From assembly GCA_035638075.1 (NCBI GenBank), contig DASRAU010000009.1, positions 62,001 to 126,000 of the forward strand: a DNA stretch of 64,000 nt, written 5' to 3'. The notes under the pieces are model-generated. The model was not told where the DNA came from, did not search any database, and was given only the letters and a program-made list of their open reading frames with translations. The position numbers and the translations under genes were made by a program. This DNA is from DASRAU01 sp035638075. Its GTDB lineage: Bacteria > Acidobacteriota > Polarisedimenticolia > Gp22-AA2. Of this stretch, positions 22,819 through 33,200 are shown in pieces. Every line of letters starts with the position of its first letter. The stretch's first letter is position 1.

Positions 22819-25800
22819 ATGAGGGACGCGGGAGCGCTGCGCTCCGAACCCGCCGGCCGCTCCACGCCGGCCGTCTCCGGCCGTCCTCTCGCCGCCGACC
22901 TGCTGGCGCTGCGCGAGCTGCAGGCGAGCCTGGGCCTCGAGGAGACCGACCTCGGGGTCGTCCGCATCGGCACCAACGCCATCGTCGAGATCCTCGCCAT
23001 CGACTGCGGGATCGCGCTCGTGGACGCGACGGCGACCCGCCCGGAGATCCGTTTCGGCTGGTGCCAGGGACGGGCCATGCCGCAGGCGGAGATCGAAGCC
23101 CTCCTGCGCGCGCTCGAGCGCGACCTGCAGGACGTGCGGCGCGGCCGCGTTCCCAGCCTGCACTACGGCGGCGCGGCGGCCTCGAGCCCTGATGTCGCCG
23201 GGCCGGTGCGCGCCCTCGGGCTGAACTCGCTCCTGCTCCTGGGACTCGGAAGCGGCGGACGGCGCACCGGCGCGCTCCTGCTCGCCAGCCGCGAGCCCGA
23301 CTCTTTCACCGGCGAGCCGATGATCCTCGCGGAGCTCCTGGCGTCCGAGATGTCCGAGCACACCCAGCGCGTGCGCCGCGAAGCCGAGCGTGGCCGGAGC
23401 GCCGACGACCCGGACGTCAAGCGCCTGCGCGCCCGCAACGCCGAGCTCGAGGCGCAGGCGGGGGTCGCCGCCGCCGCGAGCCTGAGCCACGACGCCGAGC
23501 GGCAGATCGACCTGACGCTGCGCAAGGCGCTCGAGCTGACCGGCCACCGGGCCGGCGCCATCCACCTCGTCGAGACCAACGACGCCGGGGACGATCTCCT
23601 GTGCGTGGCGCGCGCCCTCGGCGATCCGGACTGGGTGGACCAGGCGCGCCAGCCGCGCTGGAGGCGCGGTGAAGGGCTCCTCGGGAAGATCTGGGACCGG
23701 CGCGAAGGCGTCGTCTTCGGCGACCTGAAGGAAGACGAGGATGGTTTCGCCCGCGAGGCCCTGGAGCGCGCCGGCTACCACCGCGGCTGCGCCGAGCCGC
23801 TCGTCGCCTCTGGCCGCGTCTTCGGCGTCCTGCAGATGTACGGTGAAGGAGCGCGGCCCTATGACGACAGCGAGCGCGGCATGCTGCGCGCCATCGCCCG
23901 CCAGGCCGCGACCGCCATTCACAACGCCCGCCTGCTCGGCGACCTGACCCGCCACAGCCTCGAGCTGGAGTGGGAGGTCGATCGTCTGCGCGGCGGAGAT
24001 GCCCGCCTCGCCTCGGACCGCCGCGGGCTCGCCGATCTCCTGGCGGCAGCGGCCGCGGCGCACGACGGGGAGTCGCGCGCCGCCGCGGCGCTGGCGCGCC
24101 TGCTCGAGGCCTCGGGCGCGGACGCCGGCGCGATCCTGCTCCTCGAGCGGGGCGGCCGGGCGCTGCGCCTCATGGCGCAGAAGGGCTTCCCGGACGCCGC
24201 CGCCAATGCCCTGTGGAGCCTCGATGCCGAAGATGCGGTGATCGTGCGCGGGCTCGAAGCCACCGAGAGCGAATCTGTCCTCGACCTCGCCGACACGCGG
24301 CTGCTCGAAGGGATCTGGGCCCGCCGGGCCGGCTATCGCTACGTCCTCGTGCACGGCTGCCGCGCCGGAGGAGAGCTGCGCGGCGTGCTGCTCGTCGCGA
24401 CCCGTTACCGCGATTTCCTCGGCGAGGAGAAGCGTCGCAGCCTCGGCCCCTACTCGGATCTGATGGCGATCCTGCTCGACGGCGCCCACCATGCGGCGCC
24501 GCCGGTCCGCGAGCAGCAGATGCTGGAAGTCAGTGAGGAGACTCCGGCCGATCACCCCGGCGCTCCGTCGGTCTCCGCCTCGGCGCCGTCCGTCTCGAGG
24601 ACGGCCGCGGCATCCGCCGCAGGCTCGGGCTCCGCGCGCTCCGCCGATCGGGCCGCTCCGTCCGGCGAAGAGCCGGCGTCGCCGAGCGCCGGGCAGCTCA
24701 TCGAGGCGCAGCGGATGGAATCGCTCGGACGCCTCGCCTCCGGCATCGCCCACGACTTCAACAACTCGCTCGGCGCCATCATGGGGCACGCCAGCCACAT
24801 CAAGTCGCTGGTGCCGGACTACAACCCGGTGCACGGCAAGGCGGCGGTCATCGAGGAGCAGTCGCAGCGCGCCGCCGATCTCGTCCGCCGCATGGTCACC
24901 TTCGCCCACGGCTCGACCGGCCACCGCGAGACGCTCGACGTCAACGCGCTCGTCGAGGAGACCGTGGCGATGCTCCTGCGGTCGCTCGACCCGTCGGTCG
25001 TCCTCGAGTCGCGCTGCGCCCCGGGGCTGCCTCCCGTGGAGGCGGACCCCGGGCAGATCCGCCAGGCGCTCCTGAACCTCGCGGTCAACGCACGCGATGC
25101 GCTGCCGCAGGGGGGCCGGATCATCTTCGAGACGCGCGGCGGGCACCTCGACCATCGCGTGGACGGCAAGGGGCAGACGCTCCCCGCCGGCGACTACGTC
25201 TCCATCGCGGTGAGCGACAACGGCGTCGGGATGTCGCAGGACGTCGCCGACCAGGCCTTCGAGCCCTTCTTCACCACCAAGGCGGTGGCGCAGGGGAGCG
25301 GCCTCGGCCTGACGGTCGTGCAGGACATCGTCCAGGAGCACGGCGGCCACGTGGCGCTCTCGAGCGCCGTCGGCATCGGCACGTCGGTGCGCCTCTACCT
25401 GCCGGCGACGGCGAGCGCCGACCCGGCGGCCGAGTCCGCGGCGAACGCGGCGAAGGCGGACGAGTCCGATGCGGCGCCGACCAGCATCCCTCCCGCTCTC
25501 GTCACCACCGGACCCATGGAAGTGGTGCTCGACCTGACCTCGATGGACATTCCGCCGATCCCGCCGCCCGAAGGCCTTGCGTCCAACCCGGCGCTCCAGA
25601 CCCGGCCGCTGTACTCGACCGACCACGTGGCGCGCATCCTCGTCGTGGACGACGAGCCGGTGCTGCGCGAGATGACGGTCGAGATGCTGAAGAGCCGCGG
25701 CTACGAGGTGCTGATGGCCAAGGACGGCGTCGAAGCGCTCGACATCTACCGCCAGGAGTGGGGGAAGATCGACCTCGTGGTGCTCGACATGATCATGCCG

Positions 25801-25992
25801 CGTCTCGGCGGCATCGAAACCTTCCGCCGCCTCATCGGCATGGACCGCAAGGCCCGCATCCTCCTGTGCTCGGGCCTGAGCCACAACCAGCAGGCGCTGG
25901 ATGCCGTCCGTGACGGCGCCATCGGCCTGCTGCCGAAGCCGTTCGGGATGAACGAGCTGCTCGGCTGGGTCGACCGCGCGCTGCGGAAGTAA
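22819..25992 (+). CDS. Hybrid sensor histidine kinase: three GAF domains, HisKA, HATPase, receiver
   Basis: 1057 residues and no membrane helix, so a cytosolic sensor. Three GAF-like domains occupy about residues 25-190, 225-375 and 405-560. A low-complexity Ser/Ala/Pro linker leads to a PAS-less HisKA region with phosphoacceptor His645 in GIAHDFNNSLGA, then a HATPase domain (NLAVNARDAL, DNGVGM, GSGLGLTVV). A second linker leads to a C-terminal receiver (VVDDEPVLREM, phosphoacceptor Asp990 in VVLDMIMP, Lys in LLPKPFG). The IAHDFNN-type box and C-terminal receiver are common in regulators of development or metabolism. No HPt or output regulator is adjacent. Divergent from thiED across 46 bases. 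Confidence 0.92.
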   Translation: MRDAGALRSEPAGRSTPAVSGRPLAADLLALRELQASLGLEETDLGVVRIGTNAIVEILAIDCGIALVDATATRPEIRFGWCQGRAMPQAEIEALLRALERDLQDVRRGRVPSLHYGGAAASSPDVAGPVRALGLNSLLLLGLGSGGRRTGALLLASREPDSFTGEPMILAELLASEMSEHTQRVRREAERGRSADDPDVKRLRARNAELEAQAGVAAAASLSHDAERQIDLTLRKALELTGHRAGAIHLVETNDAGDDLLCVARALGDPDWVDQARQPRWRRGEGLLGKIWDRREGVVFGDLKEDEDGFAREALERAGYHRGCAEPLVASGRVFGVLQMYGEGARPYDDSERGMLRAIARQAATAIHNARLLGDLTRHSLELEWEVDRLRGGDARLASDRRGLADLLAAAAAAHDGESRAAAALARLLEASGADAGAILLLERGGRALRLMAQKGFPDAAANALWSLDAEDAVIVRGLEATESESVLDLADTRLLEGIWARRAGYRYVLVHGCRAGGELRGVLLVATRYRDFLGEEKRRSLGPYSDLMAILLDGAHHAAPPVREQQMLEVSEETPADHPGAPSVSASAPSVSRTAAASAAGSGSARSADRAAPSGEEPASPSAGQLIEAQRMESLGRLASGIAHDFNNSLGAIMGHASHIKSLVPDYNPVHGKAAVIEEQSQRAADLVRRMVTFAHGSTGHRETLDVNALVEETVAMLLRSLDPSVVLESRCAPGLPPVEADPGQIRQALLNLAVNARDALPQGGRIIFETRGGHLDHRVDGKGQTLPAGDYVSIAVSDNGVGMSQDVADQAFEPFFTTKAVAQGSGLGLTVVQDIVQEHGGHVALSSAVGIGTSVRLYLPATASADPAAESAANAAKADESDAAPTSIPPALVTTGPMEVVLDLTSMDIPPIPPPEGLASNPALQTRPLYSTDHVARILVVDDEPVLREMTVEMLKSRGYEVLMAKDGVEALDIYRQEWGKIDLVVLDMIMPRLGGIETFRRLIGMDRKARILLCSGLSHNQQALDAVRDGAIGLLPKPFGMNELLGWVDRALRK

Positions 25993-26019
25993 CCGCACGA
26001 CTTTCCCACACAGGAATCG

Positions 26020-28506
26020 TTACTCCTCGGTGGCGGCGCGCGGCGCGCCGGCTTCCTGCTCCAGCCAGGCCCGGATGACCGCTTCGTCGTCCGGGTCCTT
26101 GAGGCGCGTGAACAGGCGCGTCCCGAGCACGCGCGACGTTCCTTCGACCTCGAACGGCATCCGGCCGTGCATCACCCCGCCGGGGAAGTGGCAGGGATTG
26201 CAGCGCGCCTCGAGGATCGGCAGCACGTCCTTCTGGAAGTCGCGCCGGGCCGGGATCGGGCTCGCCGCGGCGACCGCAGCCGCCGAGGCGACCGCGGTGC
26301 CCGCCCCGGGCGAGGGCGTCGCTGCGACGGGCGCGGCCGGGAGGGCGGCGCGGGCGGCCTGCATCAGCGAGGCGGCGCGATCGAAGGCTGCCGCCAGCTC
26401 GCGTTCGTGCCCCGGCAGGCGCCGGGTCTCGCCGCGATCGATCGCCTCCCAGAGCCGCGGCAGCACCTCCTCGCGGTAGGTCGGCTGCGGCGCATAGATG
26501 AGATGCCGGTAGAAGGGACGCCCCACGAGACCGTGCGGTTCAGTGAGCGAACGCTCCACCTGCATCAGCAGATCGTTGACGGCGCGGTAGGGAGCGGCGC
26601 TCGTTGAAGCGGCGGGCGCGGCGCCCGTGAGATCGCCGGCGGAGCGGGTGGCCGCGGCGGTCTCGAACTCGGTCGCCGCCTGCTGCCAGCGCTTCGCGGC
26701 GGCGCGTGCGTCGTCGAGCCGCAGGGCGTGGCGCCCACCGGATCCCATGACCTCGACCTCGCGCACGTGCTCGAGCACCTTGCGGGCGTACTCCGAGTAG
26801 CGCATCGGCAGAAGCGGCGCGTTCGCGAGCCGCCAGGTCATGACGCTCCAGAGCCGCGACAAGGCGGCGCCGTACTTGAAGCCCGGGTCGCCGATGGTGC
26901 TCATCCAGAAGTAGTCGTCGTACATCGAGTGGTAGACGCCGTACGAGCCGCCGAAGGCGAGGTCGATGCAGGAGATGCCGAGGTGCTCCTGGAAGGCGGT
27001 GTAGTCGGTGGCGCCGACGATGGTGCCGACCTTGGCGCGCCGCTCGGGGGAGTGGGCCTCCCACGCGGCCAGGAGGGTGGCGCCGCTCTTCGGGTCGCGC
27101 ACCGAGGCCGCCGCCTGGCGCACGAAGTCTGCGAGAGCCGGCGTCGCGCCCGCCTCGAGATCGCCTCCGGCGACGCCGCTGTCCACGTTGATGTAGGCGA
27201 CCGCCTCGCGCGCGAGCCGCTCGGCGTGATCGATGGCGAACTGGGTCGAGCCGCCGAGGAGCTGCTCCTCACCGTCCCAGTTGGCGAAGAGAATCGTCCG
27301 GCGCGGCCGGAAGCCCTTGCGGGCCGCCGTCCCCAGGGCGCGGGCCGTCTCCAGGAGCGCCGCCGTGCCGCTCGAGGGATCGACCGCGCCGTAGATCCAG
27401 GCGTCCCGGTGGTTGCCGAGGAGAATCAACCGGTCCGGCTCGTCGGTCCCGCGCAGGACGGCCAGGACGTTGCGCAGCGTGCCGATCTTCTCCTCGTTGA
27501 CCGTGCGCAGGTGCACGGCGGCCGGTCCGGGGCCGATGCGATACGGCAGCGGCAATCCGCCCTGCCATGAGTCGGGCACGCGCGGCCCCTTCAGCCGCTC
27601 GAGGATGAGCGCGGCGTTGCGCGCGCTCAAAGGCAGGGACGGCAGGCGCGGCAGCTGCTTGTCACGCCGGCGGCCCTCGACCCAGGCGCCGTCCTTCTCC
27701 TGCTTCCAGTGGAAGGTGAACGGCTCGCCCGGACCGAGCCAGTCGTAGAGCACCGCCCCCCACTGCATGTGGCTCAGGGGTCCCCACGGCCCGTCGGGAT
27801 AGACGGCCCCGCGCCCCGCGCCGTCGTCCTCCGGGTCGGAATAGAGGATCGTGCCGATGGCACCGCGCCGCTCGGCCTCGAAGATCTTGGTGCCGCGGTA
27901 CGAATACGGCTCGGAGTAGCGCATCAGGACGATGCGGCCGCGCACCGGGATGTTCATGCGATCGAGGAGCGCGAAGTCCTCCGGCGCGCCGCCGTTGGCG
28001 TACACGACCTCGCCCGTGACGTCCCCCGACGGGGCGTAGCCGTGGAACGGCACCTGCGTCGGGTCGTCGTAGAGGCGCGAGTCCGGGTCGGCCGGGTGCG
28101 GGTCCTCGGTCAGCTTCAGCGTCACCTGGTCGGGGGCGACGATGGAGAGCTCCGATGCCTTCCCGTAGGTCATGAGCGCCGGCGTGTCGTGGAAGGTGAC
28201 CTCCTCGAGCCCGTATTCGAGGAAGCGGTCGCGCACGTAGTCGGCGAGCAGCATGTTGCGCGGCGTCCCGGTCTGGTGCGGCTCGGCCGTCAGGAAGCGA
28301 AGGTGCCTGCCATACGACTCGGAGGAAGGAAGGGACTGCAGGAGGGCCTCGACATCGCCGGGCTTGTCAGCGGCCCCGATGGCCGGGGCCTTGCCCGAGG
28401 GATCCGCGCCGGCCAGGAGCGCCAGCACGAACAGGCCCAGGGCGACGCGGGAACTTCGGGCGCGGCGCGGGGTCCAATCCCTCGAATGGCGCACGACGGC
28501 GGTCAT
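26020..28506 (-). CDS. M28B (glutamate carboxypeptidase II-like) peptidase fused to a cytochrome c-type C-terminus
   Basis: 828 residues with an N-terminal signal segment (VALGLFVLALLAG). A PA insert lies at about 110-310. The peptidase core has all expected zinc and catalytic residues: His366 and Asp376 (LLGNHRDAW, AVDPSSGTA), Glu413/Glu414 (WDGEEQLLGG), Asp442 (YINVD) and His526 (YHSMYDDY). A transferrin-receptor-type dimerisation domain spans about 560-720. After an Ala/Pro linker the last 75 residues resemble a small c-type cytochrome: KDVLPILEARCNPCHFPGG with haem motif CNPCH (769-773) and a possible Met783 ligand. Known members cleave C-terminal acidic residues. The haem tail is unusual. 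Reads away from the DUF4139 gene. Confidence 0.9.
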   Translation of the reverse strand: MTAVVRHSRDWTPRRARSSRVALGLFVLALLAGADPSGKAPAIGAADKPGDVEALLQSLPSSESYGRHLRFLTAEPHQTGTPRNMLLADYVRDRFLEYGLEEVTFHDTPALMTYGKASELSIVAPDQVTLKLTEDPHPADPDSRLYDDPTQVPFHGYAPSGDVTGEVVYANGGAPEDFALLDRMNIPVRGRIVLMRYSEPYSYRGTKIFEAERRGAIGTILYSDPEDDGAGRGAVYPDGPWGPLSHMQWGAVLYDWLGPGEPFTFHWKQEKDGAWVEGRRRDKQLPRLPSLPLSARNAALILERLKGPRVPDSWQGGLPLPYRIGPGPAAVHLRTVNEEKIGTLRNVLAVLRGTDEPDRLILLGNHRDAWIYGAVDPSSGTAALLETARALGTAARKGFRPRRTILFANWDGEEQLLGGSTQFAIDHAERLAREAVAYINVDSGVAGGDLEAGATPALADFVRQAAASVRDPKSGATLLAAWEAHSPERRAKVGTIVGATDYTAFQEHLGISCIDLAFGGSYGVYHSMYDDYFWMSTIGDPGFKYGAALSRLWSVMTWRLANAPLLPMRYSEYARKVLEHVREVEVMGSGGRHALRLDDARAAAKRWQQAATEFETAAATRSAGDLTGAAPAASTSAAPYRAVNDLLMQVERSLTEPHGLVGRPFYRHLIYAPQPTYREEVLPRLWEAIDRGETRRLPGHERELAAAFDRAASLMQAARAALPAAPVAATPSPGAGTAVASAAAVAAASPIPARRDFQKDVLPILEARCNPCHFPGGVMHGRMPFEVEGTSRVLGTRLFTRLKDPDDEAVIRAWLEQEAGAPRAATEE

Positions 28507-28601
28507 CCTCTAAGATGCGGCCCTCCGGAGACGACCGGAGGACGCCGGATCGTACCTTCAAACCCCCGCCGCGCGCGGCATCACGCGGAAGGAGCAGGCC
28601 G

Positions 28602-30128
28602 ATGACAGTGCGGTTCGGACAGCAGGCAAAATCCCCCTGGAGCGTACGGCCTCTGGCGGCGGCTTTCGTTCTCGCGGGTTTCGCGGCGGGGCCCGCCGGG
28701 GCGGGCGAAGTGGCGCTGACCATCTACAACAGCGATTTCGCCCTCGTGAAGGAATCCCGCACGCTCAGCCTGCAGGCGGGGGCGAACGAGACCCGCTTCA
28801 CCAACGTCACCTCGCTCCTCGAGCCCGACTCGGTCGTGCTGCGTGACCGCAAGGATCCGGAAGGCCTGCGCATCCTCGAGCAGAACTATGAAGGGGACCC
28901 TCTCAGCGAGGCCTCGATGCTGCGCCAGTCGGAAGGGAAGACGCTGCAGTTCCGGACCGTCAATCCGGCCACCGGCGCGGTGGAGATCGTCACCGGCCGG
29001 CTGGTGCGCGCGGGGTACGACGGCGGCGGCAACGGCTATGCGATGCGGCGGTACGGCGGCCAGCCGTTCGGCGTCGCGACCAATCCGCTGTCGCCGATCG
29101 TCGAGCTGAAGGACAAGATTCTCTTCAGCCTGCCGGGGCAGCCCCTCTTCGACCCGCCCGGCAAGGACGCCATCCTGAAGCCGACGCTCCTGTGGCGCCT
29201 GCAGGCGGCCAAGGGCGGGGAGCGCGACGTCGAGGTGTCGTACATGACCGGCGGGATGCGCTGGGAGGCGACCTACAACCTGGTGGCGCCCGAAACCGGC
29301 GACAACTTCGACCTCGTCGGCTGGGTCACGCTCGAGAACGAGAGCGGCGCGCAGTTCGACAACGCCCGCGTCAAGCTCATGGCCGGCGACGTCAACAAGG
29401 TGCAGCCGGCCATGGCCGGCATGGTGATGGCGATGAAGTCCCGGGCCGACGAGATGGCCCCCCAGGTCACCGAGAAGGCGTTCGACGAGTACCACCTGTA
29501 CACGCTGACGAACCCGACGACCCTGCGCGAGCGCGAGGTGAAGCAGGTGGAGTTCTGCCGCGCCGCGCGCCTCCCCGGCAAGCGCTTCTACGTCTACGAC
29601 GGCGCGATGGTCCCGGAGTACGCCTACCAGGGCGGGATGGCGCAGCAGCCCGACCTCGGCGCGCAGTCCAACCCCAAGGTCGCGACGATGATCGAATTCA
29701 GGAACAGCAAGGAAGCCGGGCTCGGCATCCCGCTGCCGAAGGGGACGATGAAGATGTACCGCGCCGACAGCGACGGCTCGCGCGAGTTCATCGGCGAGAA
29801 CCCCATCGACCACACCCCCGCCGACGAGACGGTCCGCCTGGCGGTCGGCAACGCCTTCGACCTGCGCGGCGAGCGCCGCCAGACCGACTTCAAGGTGGAC
29901 TCCTCCCGCCAGAGCGCGACCGAGGCCTTCGAGATCAAGGTCCGCAACCACAAGAAGGAGCCGGTCGAGGTCCGCGTCGTCGAGCACCTCTACCGCTGGA
30001 GCGGCTGGAAGATCGCCCTCTCCTCGGTCCCCTTCGAGAAGATCGACTCCCGCACCATCCAGTTCAAGGTGACCATCCCCGCCGACGGCGAGAAAGTGGT
30101 CACGTACCGGGTGAACTACTCCTGGTAA
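28602..30128 (+). CDS. Secreted DUF4139 domain protein
   Basis: 508 residues with a signal peptide ending near AGPAGAGEVALTIYNSDFALVKESR. The mature protein shows the DUF4139 pattern: an N-terminal strand-rich part (TNVTSLLEPDSVVLRD), PTLLWRLQAAKGGERDVEVSYMTGGMRWEATYNLV, then FRNSKEAGLGIPLPKGTMKMYRAD and a C-terminal HLYRWSGWKI segment. The WEA-Y-x-x-V core is the usual hallmark. Biochemical function of this family is not established; members are exported and often near peptidase or surface-protein genes. The ATG at 28602 is chosen because GGAAGGAG lies about 10 bases upstream and it opens a good signal peptide. Confidence 0.88.
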   Translation: MTVRFGQQAKSPWSVRPLAAAFVLAGFAAGPAGAGEVALTIYNSDFALVKESRTLSLQAGANETRFTNVTSLLEPDSVVLRDRKDPEGLRILEQNYEGDPLSEASMLRQSEGKTLQFRTVNPATGAVEIVTGRLVRAGYDGGGNGYAMRRYGGQPFGVATNPLSPIVELKDKILFSLPGQPLFDPPGKDAILKPTLLWRLQAAKGGERDVEVSYMTGGMRWEATYNLVAPETGDNFDLVGWVTLENESGAQFDNARVKLMAGDVNKVQPAMAGMVMAMKSRADEMAPQVTEKAFDEYHLYTLTNPTTLREREVKQVEFCRAARLPGKRFYVYDGAMVPEYAYQGGMAQQPDLGAQSNPKVATMIEFRNSKEAGLGIPLPKGTMKMYRADSDGSREFIGENPIDHTPADETVRLAVGNAFDLRGERRQTDFKVDSSRQSATEAFEIKVRNHKKEPVEVRVVEHLYRWSGWKIALSSVPFEKIDSRTIQFKVTIPADGEKVVTYRVNYSW

Positions 30129-30270
30129 GGCGCCCCACCGGGTTCCCCGGCCCCGGTCAAGAAATCTTCAGCCAACTGTCAGGATTCTCTCGCCGACCGT
30201 GATCTAGAGGACAGGGGGGACCCGCGGCCTGGACTGGACCGGGACGTCCGGGGCCTCCGTGGGAGAGGTC

Positions 30271-33200
30271 ATGACGCATCGGCGCCACCCTGCCGGCATT
30301 CCCCTGCTCGTCGCCATGCTCCTGGGCACCCTGCCGGCTCTGGCTGGCCAGGAGCTGCGTGGCAAGAAGCTCTATTTCGGCGACGCGCACTGGCACAGCT
30401 GCCTGTCGCAGGACGCCGGCCGGGACGTCAGCCCGGACGATCAGTACGCGTCGATGCTCTACGACTACGGGCTCGACTTCAGCCTGGAGTCGGAGCATGC
30501 GGAGGCCGCCTCGGCACCCCTCCACGGATGCGAGCCGTATCTCCCGGACTCGCTCGGCCTGATCGATTACAGCGGCGAGGACATCGCGGACGCCATGAAG
30601 GAGGCGGCCGACAACTGGTACGGCGTCGAGCACGACACCTCGGCGGGCCCCATCACGTTCGTCCCGTTTCCCGGCTACGAGTGGGCGAACGATGCGCGCT
30701 GCTGGATGGCGGGCCTGACGGGACCCGCGGCGTACGACGTCGACAGCGACAGCAACACGCCCGGGCACATCAACTATTTCTTCGACCGCACCACCGGCTG
30801 GAACTATCACGACGACGTCTGGGAGCCCGGCAACGACGGCAACCTGGTCTGCGCCGCCGGCTCGGCCGTCGGAATCGGCTACTACTCCGGCTCGAAGGAC
30901 CACGTGGACGAATTGCTGGGGCAGCTGATCCACCAGCGCGACGATCCCGGACGCGATTACGACCTGATGATCCAGTACAACCATCCGGCCGGCTCGGTGG
31001 ATGAAGGAGGGTCGTCGGACCACCTGGCCAAGTGGTTCTACTTCGAGCACAGCAGCAGCGCGTGCAGCGTGGCCGAGGGCGGGACGGCGTGCCGCGAGAG
31101 CCAGTGCGAGGCGGTGCGGCGCGCCTACGGCGTGACCTCCGTCGAGTGGTACGCGCTGCAGGAGGCGAGCATCGGCTCGACGGAGCATCACGCCGCCGTT
31201 CCCGGGTGCACGCTCCTTCCGCCTCTCCCGCTTTTCAACGTCACGGACTACACGCAGGAGTGCTTCCACGAGTCGTTCCACGCACCCGACCGTTATGTGT
31301 CGTCGCGCGGCCTGCGCGAAGGGTTCGACCTCGCGTTCACCGGCGGGTCGGACAACCACGGCGGGCGGCGGTTCGCGCCCACGGGGTTCGGCAACCGCGG
31401 CGCCGGCTCGAAGTCGCTCACGGTCGTCGCCGCGGACGCCTCCACCCGCGAGGCGATCTGGGACGGCCTGACGCGGCGCCGGACGTACGCGCTGTCGCGG
31501 TTCCGGGAAGGGGGCCCCGTGCACAAGGGACGGGTCGATTTCTACACGCTCGACCCGCTCACCTTCAACACGCCGCGCATCGAGCACGGGATGGGAGAGC
31601 ACGTCGAGGCGCTGCACGTCGGGACGCGCCGCAACTTCACGATCACGGCCGCGCCCGAGCAGGGGAGCCGGGACGTGTACCCGCGCGAGCTGCGCCTCTA
31701 CCGCGTCGCGCCGGACACGCCTCTGTCGCAGCGCACCGAGGGCCCCTTCTGGCTCGACGACGTCGCGGGGGATCCGGGCAAGCTCGGGGAGCTCCTGGGA
31801 AAGTACCCCGCCACGCCCAACACCGTCTGCCACGAGGCCTGCACGAACCTCGCCTGCCCGGGCCAGCCTTGCGACCCGCTGGAGCACACCTTCGAGGACA
31901 TCATCGTGCGCCCCGGGGACGCGGTCTTCGCCACGGTCACCTACTCCGACGACGTCTGGGTCGATGACTTCTTCGACACGCAGAAGAAGCCGCTCGACGA
32001 GAACGGGGACGGCGTCGTCGATGAAGGCAAGCAGCCGTTCCTGCACACCGACAACGCAACCTGGGCGCGGACGACGCCGATCTTCTTCGACGCGCGCCAG
32101 GAGCGGGCAACGGGAACGTCGGTCTGCTCCACGGTGACTTTCAGCGGCTCCGGCTCGGAGGCCCCGGAGGATGGCCCGGGCGGTCTCGATCTCGGCCTCG
32201 CCGGCGACGCCGGCGTGCTGCCGGTGGCGATCCCGGACGGCTACGACGTGGAATGGAACCGCTATCGCTTCACGACCCCGCAGGACTCCGAGTACGTCGA
32301 TCTCTCCTTCTATACCGGGAGCGATGACCACGACCCCGGGACGCTGGTCGCCGTGCGCATCGACGGGAGGCTCGTCCTGTCCGGCCGCGGCAGCATCGAC
32401 TGGGCCAACGACACACTGGTCACGAGAAAGGGCATTCCCTTCGCGCTGAAGCGAGGCATCCATACGGTCGAGCTGCACTCGGACGATCAGGAGTACGCCA
32501 ACGGCGACAACGATCCCGACTTCCACTGTGACGATCACGACGGCGTGGCGGCCTTTCTCGATGCGATCGCCTTCCACAAGGATGCGGGGGCGCAGTGCAG
32601 CGACCACACGCCCCCGACCATCACCTGCCCGGCCGGCATTGCGCTCGAGTGCAACACCCTCGGCGGTGTCAGCGCGAGCGATCCGCGCATCGTCACGTTT
32701 CTTGGAGGTGCCGTCGCCGTCGACCACATCGACAACGCGCAGGATGTGGTCCCGGACGTGACGACCGATGCGCCGGCGCTCTTCGGCACCGGGACGACGA
32801 CCGTCACCTTCACGGCCATGGACGAAGGGGGAAACACCGCCTCCTGCACGGCCGACGTCGTCGTCGCCGACACGACGCCGCCCTCCCTGGCCGGGTTCGC
32901 CCTCGCCCCGGCCCAGATCGGGCCGCCGCGCCACGACCTGAAGACGATCACCGTGCCCCGGCTCGTCGCGACCGATATCTGCGACGCCGCGCCGGCCATC
33001 CGTTGCTCGGTTGTGAGCGACGAGGCGCCGAACGGCACCGGCGACGGAGACACCCCCGTGGACATCGTCTTCAACGGGCAGGACTTCACGACGCAGGGGA
33101 CGGGCGAGCAGGTGCTGAGCACGACCGGCGGCTCGGGGACCTTCACGCTCAAGCTGCGCGCCGAACGGAGCGCGGCTGGAACGGGACGGACCTACACGGC

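Noticed and set aside
21289..25998. A 1569-codon reverse frame joining thiD to sequence antisense to the hybrid kinase
   Set aside because: Only the last 273 residues are thiD. The rest is antisense to the sensor kinase, and thiE overlaps the junction with a proper start for thiD at 22110.
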